The notes under the pieces were generated by a model that saw nothing but the letters and a program-made list of their open reading frames with translations, searched no databases and was not told where the DNA came from. This document shows positions 30,083 through 41,508 of a stretch of 64,000 bases of DNA, piece by piece. The stretch's first letter is position 1. Each line of letters starts with the position of its first letter. The position numbers and the translations under genes were made by a program. Source of the DNA: Aplectana chamaeleonis. Lineage: Eukaryota > Nematoda > Chromadorea > Rhabditida > Cosmocercidae. Location of the stretch: positions 2,445,001-2,509,000 of the forward strand of contig JAPDOI010000038.1 in the NCBI GenBank assembly GCA_029168955.1, given 5' to 3'.

Positions 30083-33046
30083 CTATGTAGTCCATGAAGT
30101 TACACTTGTCACAACAACAACTTTCGTGTGCTTAGAAGTAGATAGGCTGTGAAGTCCCAGCATTCTCAGGACTTCTCGCTGTATGGTTCGATTGAGGAAC
30201 AGGTAAACTAAAACTGGAGTTCCTGAAATGAAAACTGAAATGAATGAGACGTCAGTGAGACTAAAGATATTGGAAGTATGCCGAGCCAGTTCACCATGTA
30301 CAAAAGTCCAAATCACATGCGAAACAGCAGGTACGAACGCAGGAACAGGAAAAAATTCCAGCAGTACGTAAACAGAGGCTGCCGCAAAGTTCGTTGAACA
30401 GATTAGAGATATCTGTATTAGATACTGAAACAAATTCGTTTTAGTTTTCACAGTGGCCCCCAAGGGTTTATTAGCGAAACCCACTGCTCTATGTGTTCTT
30501 AACATTCCGCTGTCCAGGCCAGAGCCGCGAAAAAGCATTATTGAATACAATAGGTACAGCATAATTGTTAGAATAACAATCAATATGTTGTTCACCATGT
30601 GCGGGTAGTTTCTGTTCTGGAAGTCAAATAATAATCATGTGTGGAGTCTTCGTTACTGACATCGAGGTCATATTGTGGTACACACTCTATCCCATAATTC
30701 AAGAAATTCGAGAAAGACGAAGAAACCGCGCTCGCGCGCTTTGCGGTCAAGTCTTATGAGCGGTATTGGTTTCCTCGACCGAAAAATGAAAAAAACTAAA
30801 TTTTTGACTTACAAGGGAAGTATACAAAGCGTAGGTCAGATCCGCCAAAACGACCAGTATCGTTAGTATCTCTTGTGGCTCAATAGTAAAACTTCGCAGT
30901 ATCCCGCCCCGAGATGCAGGTTTCAAGAAGTTACAAGCTTAAAAAGGTCAATTTTTGTGCTTTTTAAACCTTCCAAAAAACGCGTTAGTCTTCTGAAAAA
31001 TCGAAAACGGACCTCATAAATGTGTTCAGCGACCAAAATCGCCACCCTGAGCAAAGTTTAGGTGAAGGCATTTCCATACTTTGTTCAGACTGACAGCGTT
31101 TTGGACTTCTACGGATTTTCGGTTGGGCGTTTATTCATGCCAATTTGAGGGCTCTGGAAGCGTTTTAGAAGAGTGTTCCAGATTTGACTTAAAATTCTCC
31201 CAGGGGGGGGGGGGTTGTTTGGGGCGCTGATCACGACTCTGCGGTTTATTATTCGATTTTCCAAAGTTTTCAGCTAATTGCGTCCGAAGCTTACCAACAG
31301 GAGAAAATTTCCAGGGAAAAACGCCACTTTCGAGATTTCCGGATTTCTACGATAGATTTGTCTCAGAATCATTCTCTGAGGGTTACTTGGTGTGTTAAAC
31401 ACGAACCTGGAGTCCGTTTATCGATTTTTTTTGCAGATTACGGTAGATTACGGTGGGTACACGGTAGTTTGGTCAAAATGTCAGCTTTTAATCAAAATTT
31501 TCATACGGGGGTTACTCGGGGTGGAGAATACGAGTTTAACGTCCGTTTGTCGATTTTCAAAATACTAAGGTGGGTTTTGGCCCTTTAATGACATGTTACC
31601 TACCGTAACCTACACTCAACCTCAAAATTCCGGCAAATGTACTTCAGATTCGTGTTCTCCACCATAGATTACCCCTACATTCAACTTTTGAGCTGAATCT
31701 GAGAAAGTTTTTTGAACTTTCAAAAAAAATGCCTGTTGAGTAGGTACCCTTGCCTTTTCGCGAGGCTTGAAAAATGCTCATAACTTTTTTGAACCTGCAG
31801 CTCGGGACGGGATACTGCGCATTTTTACCATGGACCCGGAAGAGATAGTAACGATACCAGTAGTTTTGGCAGATCCGACCTACGCTTTGTATACTTCCTT
31901 TGTTAGCACCGTTTTGATTATGACAAACCATTTCTTGGAGGAGGCAGAGAGGTCGTACGTTTTTTTGCGGCGCAACAGAATGTCTTGAGCACACCCCATA
32001 CTCCTTTCAAAATTCTTCAGGTTGTGCAGTGCTTTGAATTGTGAACGGGGCTCGAGCGTTGATGAGTTTATCGGTGATAATAAGCTCCGTAAAGTTCATC
32101 GCCGTATGAGGCAATCGCCTTTTCTTGGCTCTCGGACATTAGGGTTTGGTTCAACAAGACACCTAGCCGCCTACTTCGGCCAAAAACTCTAGCAAAAACT
32201 CGCACTCTTTCATAATGATCGCTACCTTAAAATCTGAAAAATAATCATTACCTTTTCTAGTCCCGTAAATGGATCGAGCGCCCATGTCATATGATTGGAA
32301 CTGAACATTGGAGGCGCTGTGAAAAATACGAAAAAAATGGTCCATAGAACAGCAAGTAACAATACTAGATAAGTTCTCTTTCCGTGGAACAGCTGAAATC
32401 TCTGCAGATCCTTCAGTGCACTAAGTAGAAATATATTTATAATGACAAAGATATTGACTAACCACCACCATGATGTGTCTATTGACAATGTCGAGTACAC
32501 GATTCAGAGCCAGAATGAAGCAGCACATCGTCGAGCCGGCCCAGAGACCTGAATTGCAGAGAACCACGTAGGAACATTGCGAAAAGATCAAACTCATGAT
32601 CAAATCTGACCCAGCGCCAGTGCTCCAGAAACATACTGTTGATTAGGACATGTACAATAAACCGCACCGATAATGAAATAATACCCGGTCGATATTGCCA
32701 CGATGGTTATCGCTAGCATGTCGTAGATTGCTGCAAATTTCTGTCCTTACATTTAATTAGCAGTCAAATTTTTCAAAACACTATTATATGTAGGTAGAGT
32801 ACTAAGTCTCAGCTACGACTTGTTAATAAATAACGCATTCCCATCGATAGGGAACGGATTATAAGTGTGTAAGAATTATTTACCTAAAAGAATCATGATC
32901 TTGAAGCAGGGCATCTCTCGAAATTTCTTCTTGAGCATGACCATCAGAGCAAGGGCGTACAAGAACTGAAACATAATCTCAAGTGGAGCAATCACTAAGG
33001 CTGGAAATCTTGACACATTCGAAGCGTTGGAAGAGTCACATATGTA
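30083..33046 (-). CDS. Serpentine chemoreceptor, Srt-type seven-transmembrane GPCR
   Basis: A nematode chemosensory receptor predicted to sit in the ciliary membrane of sensory neurons. Minus-strand exons, 5' to 3': 32884-33046 (start unresolved), 32611-32730, 32463-32548, 32252-32392, 30295-30616, 30083-30222. All junctions are GT-AG and in phase; the last intron (30223-30294) is 72 nt with no stop. About 320 residues. Visible: sequons NAS and NVS then TM1 (ALVIAPLEIMFQFLYALAL), TM2 (FKIMILLAIYDMLAITIV), TM3 with LALNRVLDIVN, LFHGKRTY before TM4, FSSNHMTWALDP in the second outer loop, TM6 (LICSTNFAAASVYVLLEFF), and TM7 then YLFLNRTIQREVLRML. These loops are typical of the Srt class as I know it; Srx is the alternative. 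No lesion seen. The 1.6 kb intron 4 contains a 1.1 kb transposon. A TM1-like exon at 36935-36999 could be an earlier exon or belong to a neighbour. Confidence 0.85.
30810..31904. repeat. 1.1 kb inverted-repeat element, ACAAGGGAAGTA family, copy 3
   Basis: Left ACAAGGGAAGTATACAAAGC, right GCTTTGTATACTTCCTTTGT. Lies wholly within intron 4 of the receptor gene. Includes a 10-base G run near 31203. Confidence 0.85.
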
Positions 33047-34044
33047 TCAATGAGCACAGATGTTGAGACATCCGCGACTGCACAGGACATTGCTCCTGAG
33101 TTACGGGATGTCTGATGAGATCTAAAATTTGCTCAGGTGACACCTTTCAACCCACGAAGTACATCGCAGGCCGCGAAAATATTTTTCGGACGATCCTTTA
33201 CACGGCCGCAAGCAGCAGGTTGCTAGTGAACATTCCCCTATCCCTCTGTTGCCATAACAGAGTTCTCTCGCGGTGACAAGTGCCGACTAGAGCAATCTAC
33301 GCGATTTTGTCTCTAACTTGTCACAAAAACACTATTCTCTATAAAAACCACCAGCATCGACAGAAGATGATTTCCTGACGTGCATTCAACACGGCGTCAG
33401 AAATGTGCGGTAAGTGCCGGTTGCCGATTGCCCTTTGCCGGCCTTTTCTGAACTAATTTGTTCGATTGTCCTCGGCCGTTTTTCGACAAGACTCAGCAAA
33501 AAATGCGCAATAGGTAACAAAAGCCACGATTCGAACGCAAACTGGAATCGCTGCGCTTGTTACCAATCCGCGCTCTGACGAAAATTAATAACCCAGCTCT
33601 AGATCTCGACACGCTAGAGAGTTGAGAAGTCTGATTAACCACAAATGAGTTAGGCGCCTATTCAATATTTCTGTATTTTATTTGTGTCTGGCCTTGCAGT
33701 TATCACTTCTGTCATAGGCAATATTATAATCCGCAACTCGGCTTTGATTCCGGTTTTATTCCATTTTTTCAACGAGGACGTTAAAGGCAGCAGACTCGTT
33801 CAGAAATTGTATCGATATTATGGAATGAATCGGAGGATTGAAGCTGGTAGTTTGGGAACTGACAAAAAACAACGAAAACCGCATGCAAGTACAGGAATAA
33901 CGGTTGCTCATGTCATGGGGTAAAAATGGACGAGCTATGCTCGCGCTGTTGAAATGGCCAAAACTAACGACAAAACGGTTGAGATAGCAAAGACTCTGAC
34001 AGCATGTACTCGATTTTTCACCTCATTGGGACATTGAGAACTAC
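33047..34044. other. Upstream region or long intron of the receptor gene
   Basis: No repeat family recognised. CTATAAAAACC near 33339 resembles a TATA box on the plus strand, and ATGTGCG-GTAAGT near 33405 resembles a tiny first exon, but nothing further supports a plus-strand gene. Confidence 0.3.
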
Positions 34045-34254
34045 ACATTGGACCCGAATCGAAAAACGGATATCCGAATCATTCTGAAAACCATGGTTGT
34101 GGGTATCCGAGTGCATACAGATGGATCCCGAGTCATAGCAAGTAGTACCGGAATAGCAGTGTTTTTATTTTGAATTCATTCGGATGAATCGGAAATCCGC
34201 GACCATCGTTTTTTAAATGATTCGGATATCCGTTTTTCAATTCGGGTCCAATGT
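34045..34254. repeat. 210 bp inverted-repeat MITE
   Basis: CATTGGACCCGAAT at the left with AAACGGATATCCGAATCATT inside; the same in reverse at the right. Its terminal words resemble the TTATCCGAAT repeats of 12125-12660. Confidence 0.75.
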
Positions 34255-34400
34255 ATAATGAAAACCCACCCAAAGTGACCGTGTTCGTATCGCCTGTAGC
34301 TGACGTTGGAGGCTTAGCGGCAGTATCGGCAGTAACTAAAAAAATCAATACCATCGTAAACCCCGTGCCGTCCTCGGACACTTTGCATGCGTCAGCCGTA

Positions 34401-34442
34401 GAGCGTCATTCGCCAGCGTGTCAGCTCTGGCGCATGACGCTC
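34401..34442. repeat. Short hairpin
   Basis: GAGCGTCATTCGCCAG and CTGGCGCATGACGCTC form a 16 bp stem with one mismatch and a 10-base loop. Confidence 0.5.
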
Positions 34443-35039
34443 CGACGCCTGTCGTTCGCTATAGACGGATCCATGGGCGCGGTTGTCGAAATTTTTCAAT
34501 TTTAATTGCTCCAATTTAGTGATTTCGACTCGTTTTTGAAGCTTCCAACGGTGTGAGCGTTTTATCGGGAACCATACGACCCCATTATCTCACTTATCTC
34601 AACAACTCTTTTCGAGTGAGCCTCCTGCTCATAACGGTACTGATTTTTCCGAGTCCGATTGTCATTGTTACAGAGGCGCGACTGAGGTTTTTTTCGGCAG
34701 ACTTATAATGTAATGATCACTTTTAAGCACTGCATCAGGCCCATAGCAGTTCGCCTTTTACTCCTAAGATATTCGCTCTGAAAGCGCCATGCAGTTTTCA
34801 AACCAGTCGTCACCCTAAAATCATTGCCAAAATACTCTAACATCGTGCAAGTCCGCTCCTAGTGCTTATTTGTTTTCCTAGCACATATTTAGCTCCTGAT
34901 AGTGTAGCAAAATGCAGCTGTCTGGCAAAAAGGATGGTTAGAGAAATACTTGTTACCTCTTTAAACTTACAACCTTCGCTTCTTGTGCGTCTATGTATAC
35001 TACTTCCCACGACAATTTATGAGGTTTTGAAATTTTTGA
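34443..35039. other. No feature recognised
   Basis: Short open frames only. May include the 5' edge of the PLE fragment. Confidence 0.3.
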
Positions 35040-35167
35040 GAACATAGAATTTACCGAGCTAGAACGTTTGAAAAAATGATTTCTGTGAAGGTATCCCTCC
35101 TAACAACCCTAAAAAGCGTCTCGTCTAGAACCGCATTTATGACCGCATAAGTACTAGACCCAACTGT

Positions 35168-35536
35168 GTGATTTGCCCGGCTGGCAAGGAAGGGGATTGC
35201 ACCACGTGCGGTGTGGTCTATATGATTCCTTGTGAGCTGTGCAGCGAAAAATACATCGGGGGAACGTCGCGGCCACTCCATGTGAGGATCAAAGAACACT
35301 TGGACGGCAATGAAAGGCAGCGGGAAACAACAGTGCTTGGGGCGCTTTGGGTCATGACCCATTTTGGTGAGAGCTTTAATATCAAGGTCGAGATAGTGGC
35401 TCGGGAGACTGATACCGCAGCGCGAAAAACATTAGAGGCATTTTTCATTCAAGCTTGTGACCCGCAGATTAATCGGAAGGGAGAAGGTCTGTATATAATG
35501 CGGGAGCTCAGGCCATACGTAAGACTAGCCTTCTAA
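35168..35536 (+). CDS. Penelope-like element GIY-YIG endonuclease domain (fragment)
   Basis: The open frame shows ICPAGKEGDC, VVYMIPCELC, EKYIGGTSRPLHVRIKEHLD (GIY-YIG core and Arg; the usual GET is GGT), ETDTAARKTLEAFFIQACD (conserved Glu) and PQINRKGEGLYIMRELRPY, ending in a stop. It is about half identical to the domain at 10595-10993. The coding before 35168 is out of frame, so no full PLE protein is made. In active elements this nuclease nicks the target for primed reverse transcription. Confidence 0.8.
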   Translation: MICPAGKEGDCTTCGVVYMIPCELCSEKYIGGTSRPLHVRIKEHLDGNERQRETTVLGALWVMTHFGESFNIKVEIVARETDTAARKTLEAFFIQACDPQINRKGEGLYIMRELRPYVRLAF

Positions 35537-35874
35537 CATTATAATTGGTGGTCTACAGCGTTCCTGCAGCCTCTTTTCCTAATTCAGAGTCAGTCGAAGT
35601 GAGGCTTATCGGGCGTATCATGTCGAACTCTCCGTGTCACTGTTGTGTTTTGCCATGACCAACCGCTACGCTGCTTGTTCTGCTCGGACTTGAATCAGCG
35701 AGGCGGCTATACTATCGACTTACCGCGCTGTTTTATCTACTAGCGAGTTCCTGGCTGGGTGAGGTTCATCTGCCCTCCTCTCTCACGCCCACCCGAGGAG
35801 AATTTGGGCTCTCGAATTGGTAAGTTTAAGGCGACATTTGATCGAGTAAGCGCGAATCTTATTCGATCCTTTCA

Positions 35875-35910
35875 GGCTCTGAAGAAGGAGGTTTCTCCGA
35901 AACGTCGGCC
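35875..35910 (+). ncRNA. Hammerhead-ribozyme-like motif of the second PLE
   Basis: Stem I GGCU/GGCC (three Watson-Crick pairs and a U-G), core CUGAAGA matching CUGANGA exactly, an extra A, stem II GGAG-GUUU-CUCC, then GAAAC and GUC (cleavage-type triplet). Stem III is the self-complementary ACGU, which suits a dimeric form. Best preserved of the three motifs here. Confidence 0.65.
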
Positions 35911-36094
35911 ATAAAGAAGATTTATCAACCTCGTGTCGAGTACAACATCATCAGACAACTATATTACTACCATGCCGAGGTTTATGGAGAGTCGAACACG
36001 GAGAAATTCTGTGAAAACTTTCGTGAAGGGTACGCCGAGCACTTTTTATACTTTTTTCTAAAAATTCTCTGCATTCCCTTTTCTGTTACCTTAA

Positions 36095-36532
36095 AGGCAG
36101 TGTCCACAATAAAAATCGTTTTTGAGTTTCCACCAGAAAAGTAAGGTTAAGAGTCTGACTGTTTCATCAGTGAAGAAAGAATCATGAAAAACGCTGCTAA
36201 ACATGTGAAATTAGCTCTTATTCTTGAAAGCCGCATTTCACCGGTGGATGAGTTGCGCGGGCATGGGCCTGAAGTAGACAGCGCGCGCAAACGCGCCCGA
36301 ATGCTAAAACTCAGCCGCGCTCGCCCTCCAATGCTAATGTAGAAGCGGACCAAACTGTTCTTCGGAAAGCTCGAACACGAGCGGAAGGGCTAGCGCGAGC
36401 GGACTCCGGAGCCGTATGAAACTCTTTCGGGCTCGTTTTCGTTCGTTCTTTCGACCCCATTGCTCCAATGATACCCTGAACTTTCGATTTCCGGCCAAAA
36501 ACCGAGGACGAAATTTATCGTGGACACTGCCT
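36095..36532 (+). mobile_element. TTAA-type element, AGGCAGTGTCCAC family
   Basis: Left AGGCAGTGTCCACAATAAAA after TTAA; right TTATCGTGGACACTGCCT before TTTAAAA. This is the uninterrupted version of the composite element at 26327-28450. Contains GGTGGATGAGTT, a variant of the shared core. Confidence 0.7.
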
Positions 36533-36934
36533 TTTAAAAAAATTTCGGCACAGCTCTGGTACCGATAGCATTGCCCAATACCCTTATTTGGGCAGACTTT
36601 ACCTCTTGATGCCCACTCAGAACGAGCCTTGTTCGATTTGGCAGTGTATTTAATCTGTGGTCGCCATCCACAGGCTAACTGCTTTTTTATGTTATGGAGA
36701 TTTGTCTATAGATCAAGCGTATTGTTGGAATTACCCTCAAATGCAATCACTAGGTAACCACTGTGCAACAGTAGATGAGTTTTGAACTTTGCAAGTCTTA
36801 TTGAGATTGGTGTCAGGGTTTGGAAGCACTGTCCGAATAGAAGTCAAATGTGATTAACGAGGAACACAGGAAAACAACAAGTGATGCCATCCTGGATTTC
36901 AGGATATTCTGTGGTGGGAAATGTTGCTCACCTC
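36533..36934. other. No feature recognised
   Basis: Possibly intron between the receptor-like exon at 36935 and later sequence. Reading on after its donor shows no convincing second exon. Confidence 0.3.
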
Positions 36935-36999
36935 AATGACTATACCATAAACGATGAAAAGAATGCCAACGAGGCTAGGATTTCCATGTCTTGGAGTCG
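36935..36999 (-). CDS. Candidate receptor exon (first membrane segment of an Srt-like protein)
   Basis: Minus strand: acceptor GATTTTTAG, then DSTPRHGNPSLVGILFIVYG and IVIE, then donor GTGAGC. The PSLxGxLFIxYGxxxE pattern resembles the start of TM1 in Srt receptors as I know the family. It ends in phase 0. It could be an early exon of the receptor at 30083-33046 (joining at E-IMFQFLY, which would need a weak CTTGAG acceptor and a 3.9 kb intron holding a PLE), or a relic of a second receptor. The mariner at 37054-38270 lies just upstream. Confidence 0.4.
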
Positions 37000-37053
37000 A
37001 ATCTCTAAAAATCTATAAGCATGTAGATAGCAAGAAGGAAACACTATGTACCA

Positions 37054-38270
37054 GGTTGTTCAATAAGTTTTGTCGCTCGATAAGAAAAACACAATTTTCT
37101 GGTTCAAAATACACTTTTTTATTCAGTATAATCTCACTGAACATTAATGCTACAACGATCCTCCAATCTGTGGATCCCTTTTCTGAAATCCGGAAGGTCT
37201 GCAAAATACGTTTCAACAGCCGTTATGACCTCTTCATTTGATGAAAAACGCTTGCCACGCATAAATTTTTTGAGTTTTGGAAACAAATGAAAGTCGCTTG
37301 GGGCTAAAACTGGTCAATACATATGGTGGATGCTCCAAGAATTCAAACTTTAATTCATGGATTTTAGCCATTCTCAAAATGCTCTTGTCACACGGTGCAT
37401 TGTCCTGATGAAAAAAGGTTTATTTTTTTCTGCAAACCGGGTCTTTTTTCATGAATTTTTTACTTCAACTGGTCCAAAAGGTTGCAATAATATTCAGAAT
37501 TGATTGTTTAACCAGTTTGCAAGTAATCCACAAACAAAATTCCTTTCGCATCCCAAAAAACTGATGCCATAACCTTCTTGGCCAATTTCCGGACACGAAC
37601 TCGAGAAACAAACACGAACCCCAGGTTCGCAGCACTCTTTAGCCTTTTGTTCTGATTCAGGATCGGTGTGATAGACCAAAGTCTCATCCATACTGATGAA
37701 TCGACGCACGAATACCACTTTATCCTTTTTAAAACGCTCCAAATGTTGCTGAGAAAGTCGCATTCGAAATGTGTTTTTGTTACGTTGTTAGCGAATGCGG
37801 CCCCCATTGTGCACACAGCTTTCTAAAACCCGAAATTTAACTTAAAATATGGCTCACACTGCCTAATGAGATGTGTAAAGCTTCTACTAAATCCCGCTCA
37901 GTCAATCGACGATCTTCCAAAACCATATCCTGTATTTTGGCTATGATTTCTGGTGTTGATGCGCTCTTTGGACGTCCTTCACGTGGATCGTCTTCAAGGC
38001 CTGTACGACCACGTATAAATTAACATTCGTTCGTGAATTTCTTTCGGTGCTACACCTTCCAAAATAGGGATTTTATCACAGCATGATATTCAATTTTTTC
38101 CATGTCTGTGACACGGCGACACTAAATGGCTTGTGAACAAAGGATGAATTGACAGATTGAAATGCAACTTCACATACATTAATTGATATGAAGAGTTTAC
38201 CAACAGAACAAAAAATTTTGGCTAGTAGCAACGCCCTCTCTTATCGAACGACAAAACTTATTGAACAACC
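37054..38270 (-). mobile_element. mariner-type transposon, near full length, inactive
   Basis: Inverted ends (GGTTGTTCAATAAGTTTTGT, then CG(C/T)TCGATAAG) of about 32 bp with one mismatch. TA follows the right end; CA precedes the left (one decayed base). Length 1217 bp. Confidence 0.9.
37180..38103 (-). pseudogene. mariner transposase, frameshifted
   Basis: Minus strand, in order: MEKIEYHAVIKSLFWK start (38103), the linker with EDDPREGRPKSASTPEI, a helix-turn-helix (LTERDLVEALHISLGSVSHI), MDETLVYHTDPESE with the first catalytic Asp, GILFVDYL with the second, LAPSDFHLFPKLK with the third, and SSNEEVITAVETYFADLPDF near the end. All three catalytic aspartates of the D,D34D triad survive, but the frame breaks several times (after the helix-turn-helix, near 37800, and after 37494) and stops occur in the middle. 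It was intact when it inserted and decayed by point changes and small indels. Confidence 0.9.
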
Positions 38271-39751
38271 TAGTATTTATGGAACTGCAAATCATTTTGG
38301 AGGGGAGCAGTCTCGTGAATGATCAAGGTGGAGTTCACTCTTATGATCATCGCAGTTGGTTTAGTTACTTCGCTGCGAAGCTCACAACGATTGGTAAGCA
38401 CTACATACATTAACTCACGGGCACTCGTATTTGGGAACATTCACAGCCTGCCAACCGTGACGAATGAACCATTCCATCTAAAATGGGAACGTTGACAAGT
38501 TAGGTTAATCCTAACCCTTTCACAAAGTTACAACAAAAAACTGTGTGACTGTAGTGGCACAATAATTCAATGCATTGCCCCAGATGAAATATCAAAGTCG
38601 TATTCAGTCGTACGCCTACCTCTTTTGGGTGATATACCCAAAAGAGGTAGGCGTCTGCAGCTACCTAGACAATCGAGAGTAAACGACTACTGTATCTTTC
38701 TGACATACATAGATAATTATCAGCCTAATAACATTTGAAAGGTGAGAAACGATCGTACCTGAAAAGCGGAAACTTGTTAGCGACGCAAACGTGGTAAAAC
38801 ACGCGAAGACCTTAACTATAAGTAGAATGTGGCCCAATGATCTCAAGCTTCCTCAACAAAAAGCGTCCAGAAGCAATCGGTGACTAAGTGAGAGGTTCTA
38901 ATCAGGCCTCACCAGGAAGCTGTGCTTAAGGAGGTACAGGCTTGCCAGTGAGTGCGCCTATCGTTTAGCCAGACAGTCATCGATGAACTTACTGATGACA
39001 GGGAGGAGGAGCGGAATAGAATGCCAAATTTTTTTTTCGGTTGTGAATGTCGAACGCCGTAAGAAGCGCCTAATGGTAGTTTTGATACGTGACATGCGGA
39101 AAGCCGTTGATCTTATTGATGAGTCATTTGTGCCTCAATATATTTCATATCCCCGCGTTCCGCAGCACGTTGTGCGGTTTCCGGGAAGCGGAATGCGGGA
39201 GGCCAAAGAAGCGCGTGGCAGGGTTTCGTAACGCGAAAGCTACACAGAGTGCTCCTTAAATCTGGTGACAAGATTTCATACCTTATCCAGTCGATATACG
39301 CGCGCATCTAATCGCTTTGTCTGATCCTTTCTTTTCTACAAACCTCTGAAAATCTACCAAAAGACAAAGCGTGAATTCGTTGTCGAAATGAATGATAGGC
39401 ATATCGAAAGCTTTGTCGCCATATTCAAAAAGCACCTTGTACACAGGGTTCGGCGCGGGGTGTGGATATCCACACCGGGGGGTCTGAGCTGCGCAATGGT
39501 GGAGGGAGGAGGGTCTGAGCTCCACCGGGAGACCACATGAACCATTCTGACCGTGGGTAGTAGGTACACTGGCTAGAAAAAATTTTTGCGAATGATTCGG
39601 TAATACCGTCCGATAAACATGAAACCTTGTAGTAATTAAATTAACGTAAATGTTGAAATTATAGTAAAGGTTCTTCTACGATTGAATATAAGGCACATAG
39701 GTTCTGGGCGTGTATCGTGGATAGTTGTGTACAGAATTACAAACAAGAACA
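38271..39751. other. Mostly unassigned; one perfect hairpin
   Basis: ATG near 38358 (minus) opens a short frame MIIRVNSTLIIHETAPLQND that ends at the mariner junction; it may be an N-terminal exon of the receptor, but no donor is clear. Other frames (38661-38846, 38983-39231) lack support. Confidence 0.3.
38612..38654. repeat. Perfect 19 bp hairpin with a 5-base loop
   Basis: ACGCCTACCTCTTTTGGGT, loop GATAT, then the exact complement. No mismatch. Alone in unassigned sequence. Confidence 0.85.
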
Positions 39752-41284
39752 GGGCTGGGATTCATGAAAGGCAAACCACGGTTACGGCTGGGCTAGCGGA
39801 GGAAACCGGCATTCACAAAAAATCCGGTTTGGTTACGGCTGGGCTACGATTGGGCTACGCATAACCGCAGCATGGAGCTGCGGTTAACCGCGGTTAGCAG
39901 CGGTTTTGCGGCTTAGTCGTCGAATTGATGGTGTGTTGTACTAGTGCACAACACTGAGGAAACGCACCTTTTGCGAATACGCATAAAAACTGCCACATTA
40001 TAGGCCCGCTAGCCATAATGTGTTGCTCTCGATAACAACGAAAATTCTCAGAATCATCAACCTCATCTGCAAGGCCTGTCCTCCCTGCTCTCGCTCTCTT
40101 CTTTATTTTATAGCACATCGTTGTTCTTTTTGCCTCCAATTTTTGTTCCTAATTCTTGTCTTCCGTGCGCTGACCATTTATCAAGCAGCCACAGGCTATT
40201 CGCTGGGGTTTCTCTTTTTCGGCTCCGGAATTCCCCATTTTCCCTCAGAAATTTTTCCCAGCCCTTTTCGTACACGTTTTCGTTATTTTTCTGTTGGAAA
40301 ACCCTAACTTGGTTTGGTACTGGGATGAATGATTTTGTTTTTTCGCATTTACAACGTTTTCTTCTTTTTTTTTCGGAGCGCCCACTCCGATTTCAAATGT
40401 TAATGTTTTTTTACATGGTTCTCTGATCAGCCTGGGTTTTCTCGATGTTTTTAGTTCGAACTTCTGTTTTTCCCTTGCATTTTGAGCTTTTTCCATATGA
40501 TTTTTCTAAGGAGTCGTTTTAGTTTTCTCCTGTTGTGAGCGACAGTAAGCTTGTGTGAGAATGACAAAGAGGAAAAAAAAACAAAATAGGAATTCTTAGA
40601 CAAAAAAAAGAGATGAAAGAAAAACTCTGAACTCAAACGAAAAACGGAGAACTTGAAGCCAAAAACTCATCGAGAGGACGATGATGATCCCTGCAGCAAC
40701 ACCTAAGCCATGTGAATCACACAAAAAAGTTAGAGGGGCGTCTCGAAAAAAAAAGAAGTTGAAAAGGCTAGTAATGCGATAAAAAAGCTAAATTGGGGGT
40801 TAAAATTTCACCAGCGGGTTTGCGGCTCATCGTGAGAAAGCAGCACCACCTTATGTACTTAAAAATGTGTGTGTGTACTTTAAAAAAACCAAAAAGGATT
40901 TGTTAAAAAAAGGAAAAAATGAAAAACTAAAAAATGGAAAAAACATCTCCAAGTTGAGGAAAATCCCTTTAAATGCCTGCGATCCATTGAAGAAGGTTAA
41001 GCACAAGGTAGACAAAAATAAGAATTTAAAAAGCAAGCAAAATTAGCAATCATGTGCAATAAAAACAGTGACGGGTTAGGGAAATTCCGACCCGAGTGCC
41101 AATATTGATTTTCTCCAATCGAGATTCTCGGCGTCAATTGAGTGGCAAGTACGTGGCCGCGGAATGGTTAGCCACCCAACCGCGATGGGGCTGTTGTGAA
41201 TGCCGGTTCGCGGTTTGGCTACCGCTGGGGTTGCTGCCCTAACCAAACCCAAACCTAGCCGGTTGCGTTCATGAATCCCAGCCC
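39752..41284. mobile_element. 1.53 kb element with GGGCTGGGATTCATGAA ends
   Basis: 17 bp perfect terminal inverted repeats (39752-39768, 41268-41284), with GC-rich subterminal blocks rich in GGTTAGCC/GGCTACG words on both sides. The middle is T-rich then A-rich (40120-41060), which gives long but low-complexity open frames that I do not accept as genes. No transposase seen. Confidence 0.65.
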
Positions 41285-41508
41285 AGACTGGAAGCTACGG
41301 AATGGGGCGGAAGAAAAGAGAGGACGCGATGAATAAAGTTATTGGCAAAGGCGAAGACGACGAGATGTACTAAAGAAATAAATATGTTTTCAGAGAAGAA
41401 CACGTCACTTTAAATGTATGGAAAACACGCTTTAATAAGTGGTTGGATACGAAAATAGGTGCTTTAAAATTATCCAGACCAGGCACGGCAAAAACACTCG
41501 CTAGTTGA
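41285..41508. other. Spacer between two large foldbacks
   Basis: No feature recognised. Confidence 0.3.

Larger units (their letters stand above)
35040..35960 (+). mobile_element. Penelope-like element, second 5'-truncated fragment
   Basis: Contains the end of the reverse-transcriptase region (frameshifted), the GIY-YIG domain (35168-35536), a 3' region of about 330 bp, and a hammerhead-like motif at 35875-35910. It differs from the PLE at 9719-11893 enough to be another lineage. Confidence 0.75.

Noticed and set aside
40120..41060. Long Phe/Lys-rich frames on both strands
   Set aside because: Low-complexity T-rich and A-rich sequence inside the 1.53 kb inverted-repeat element; no domain or signal.
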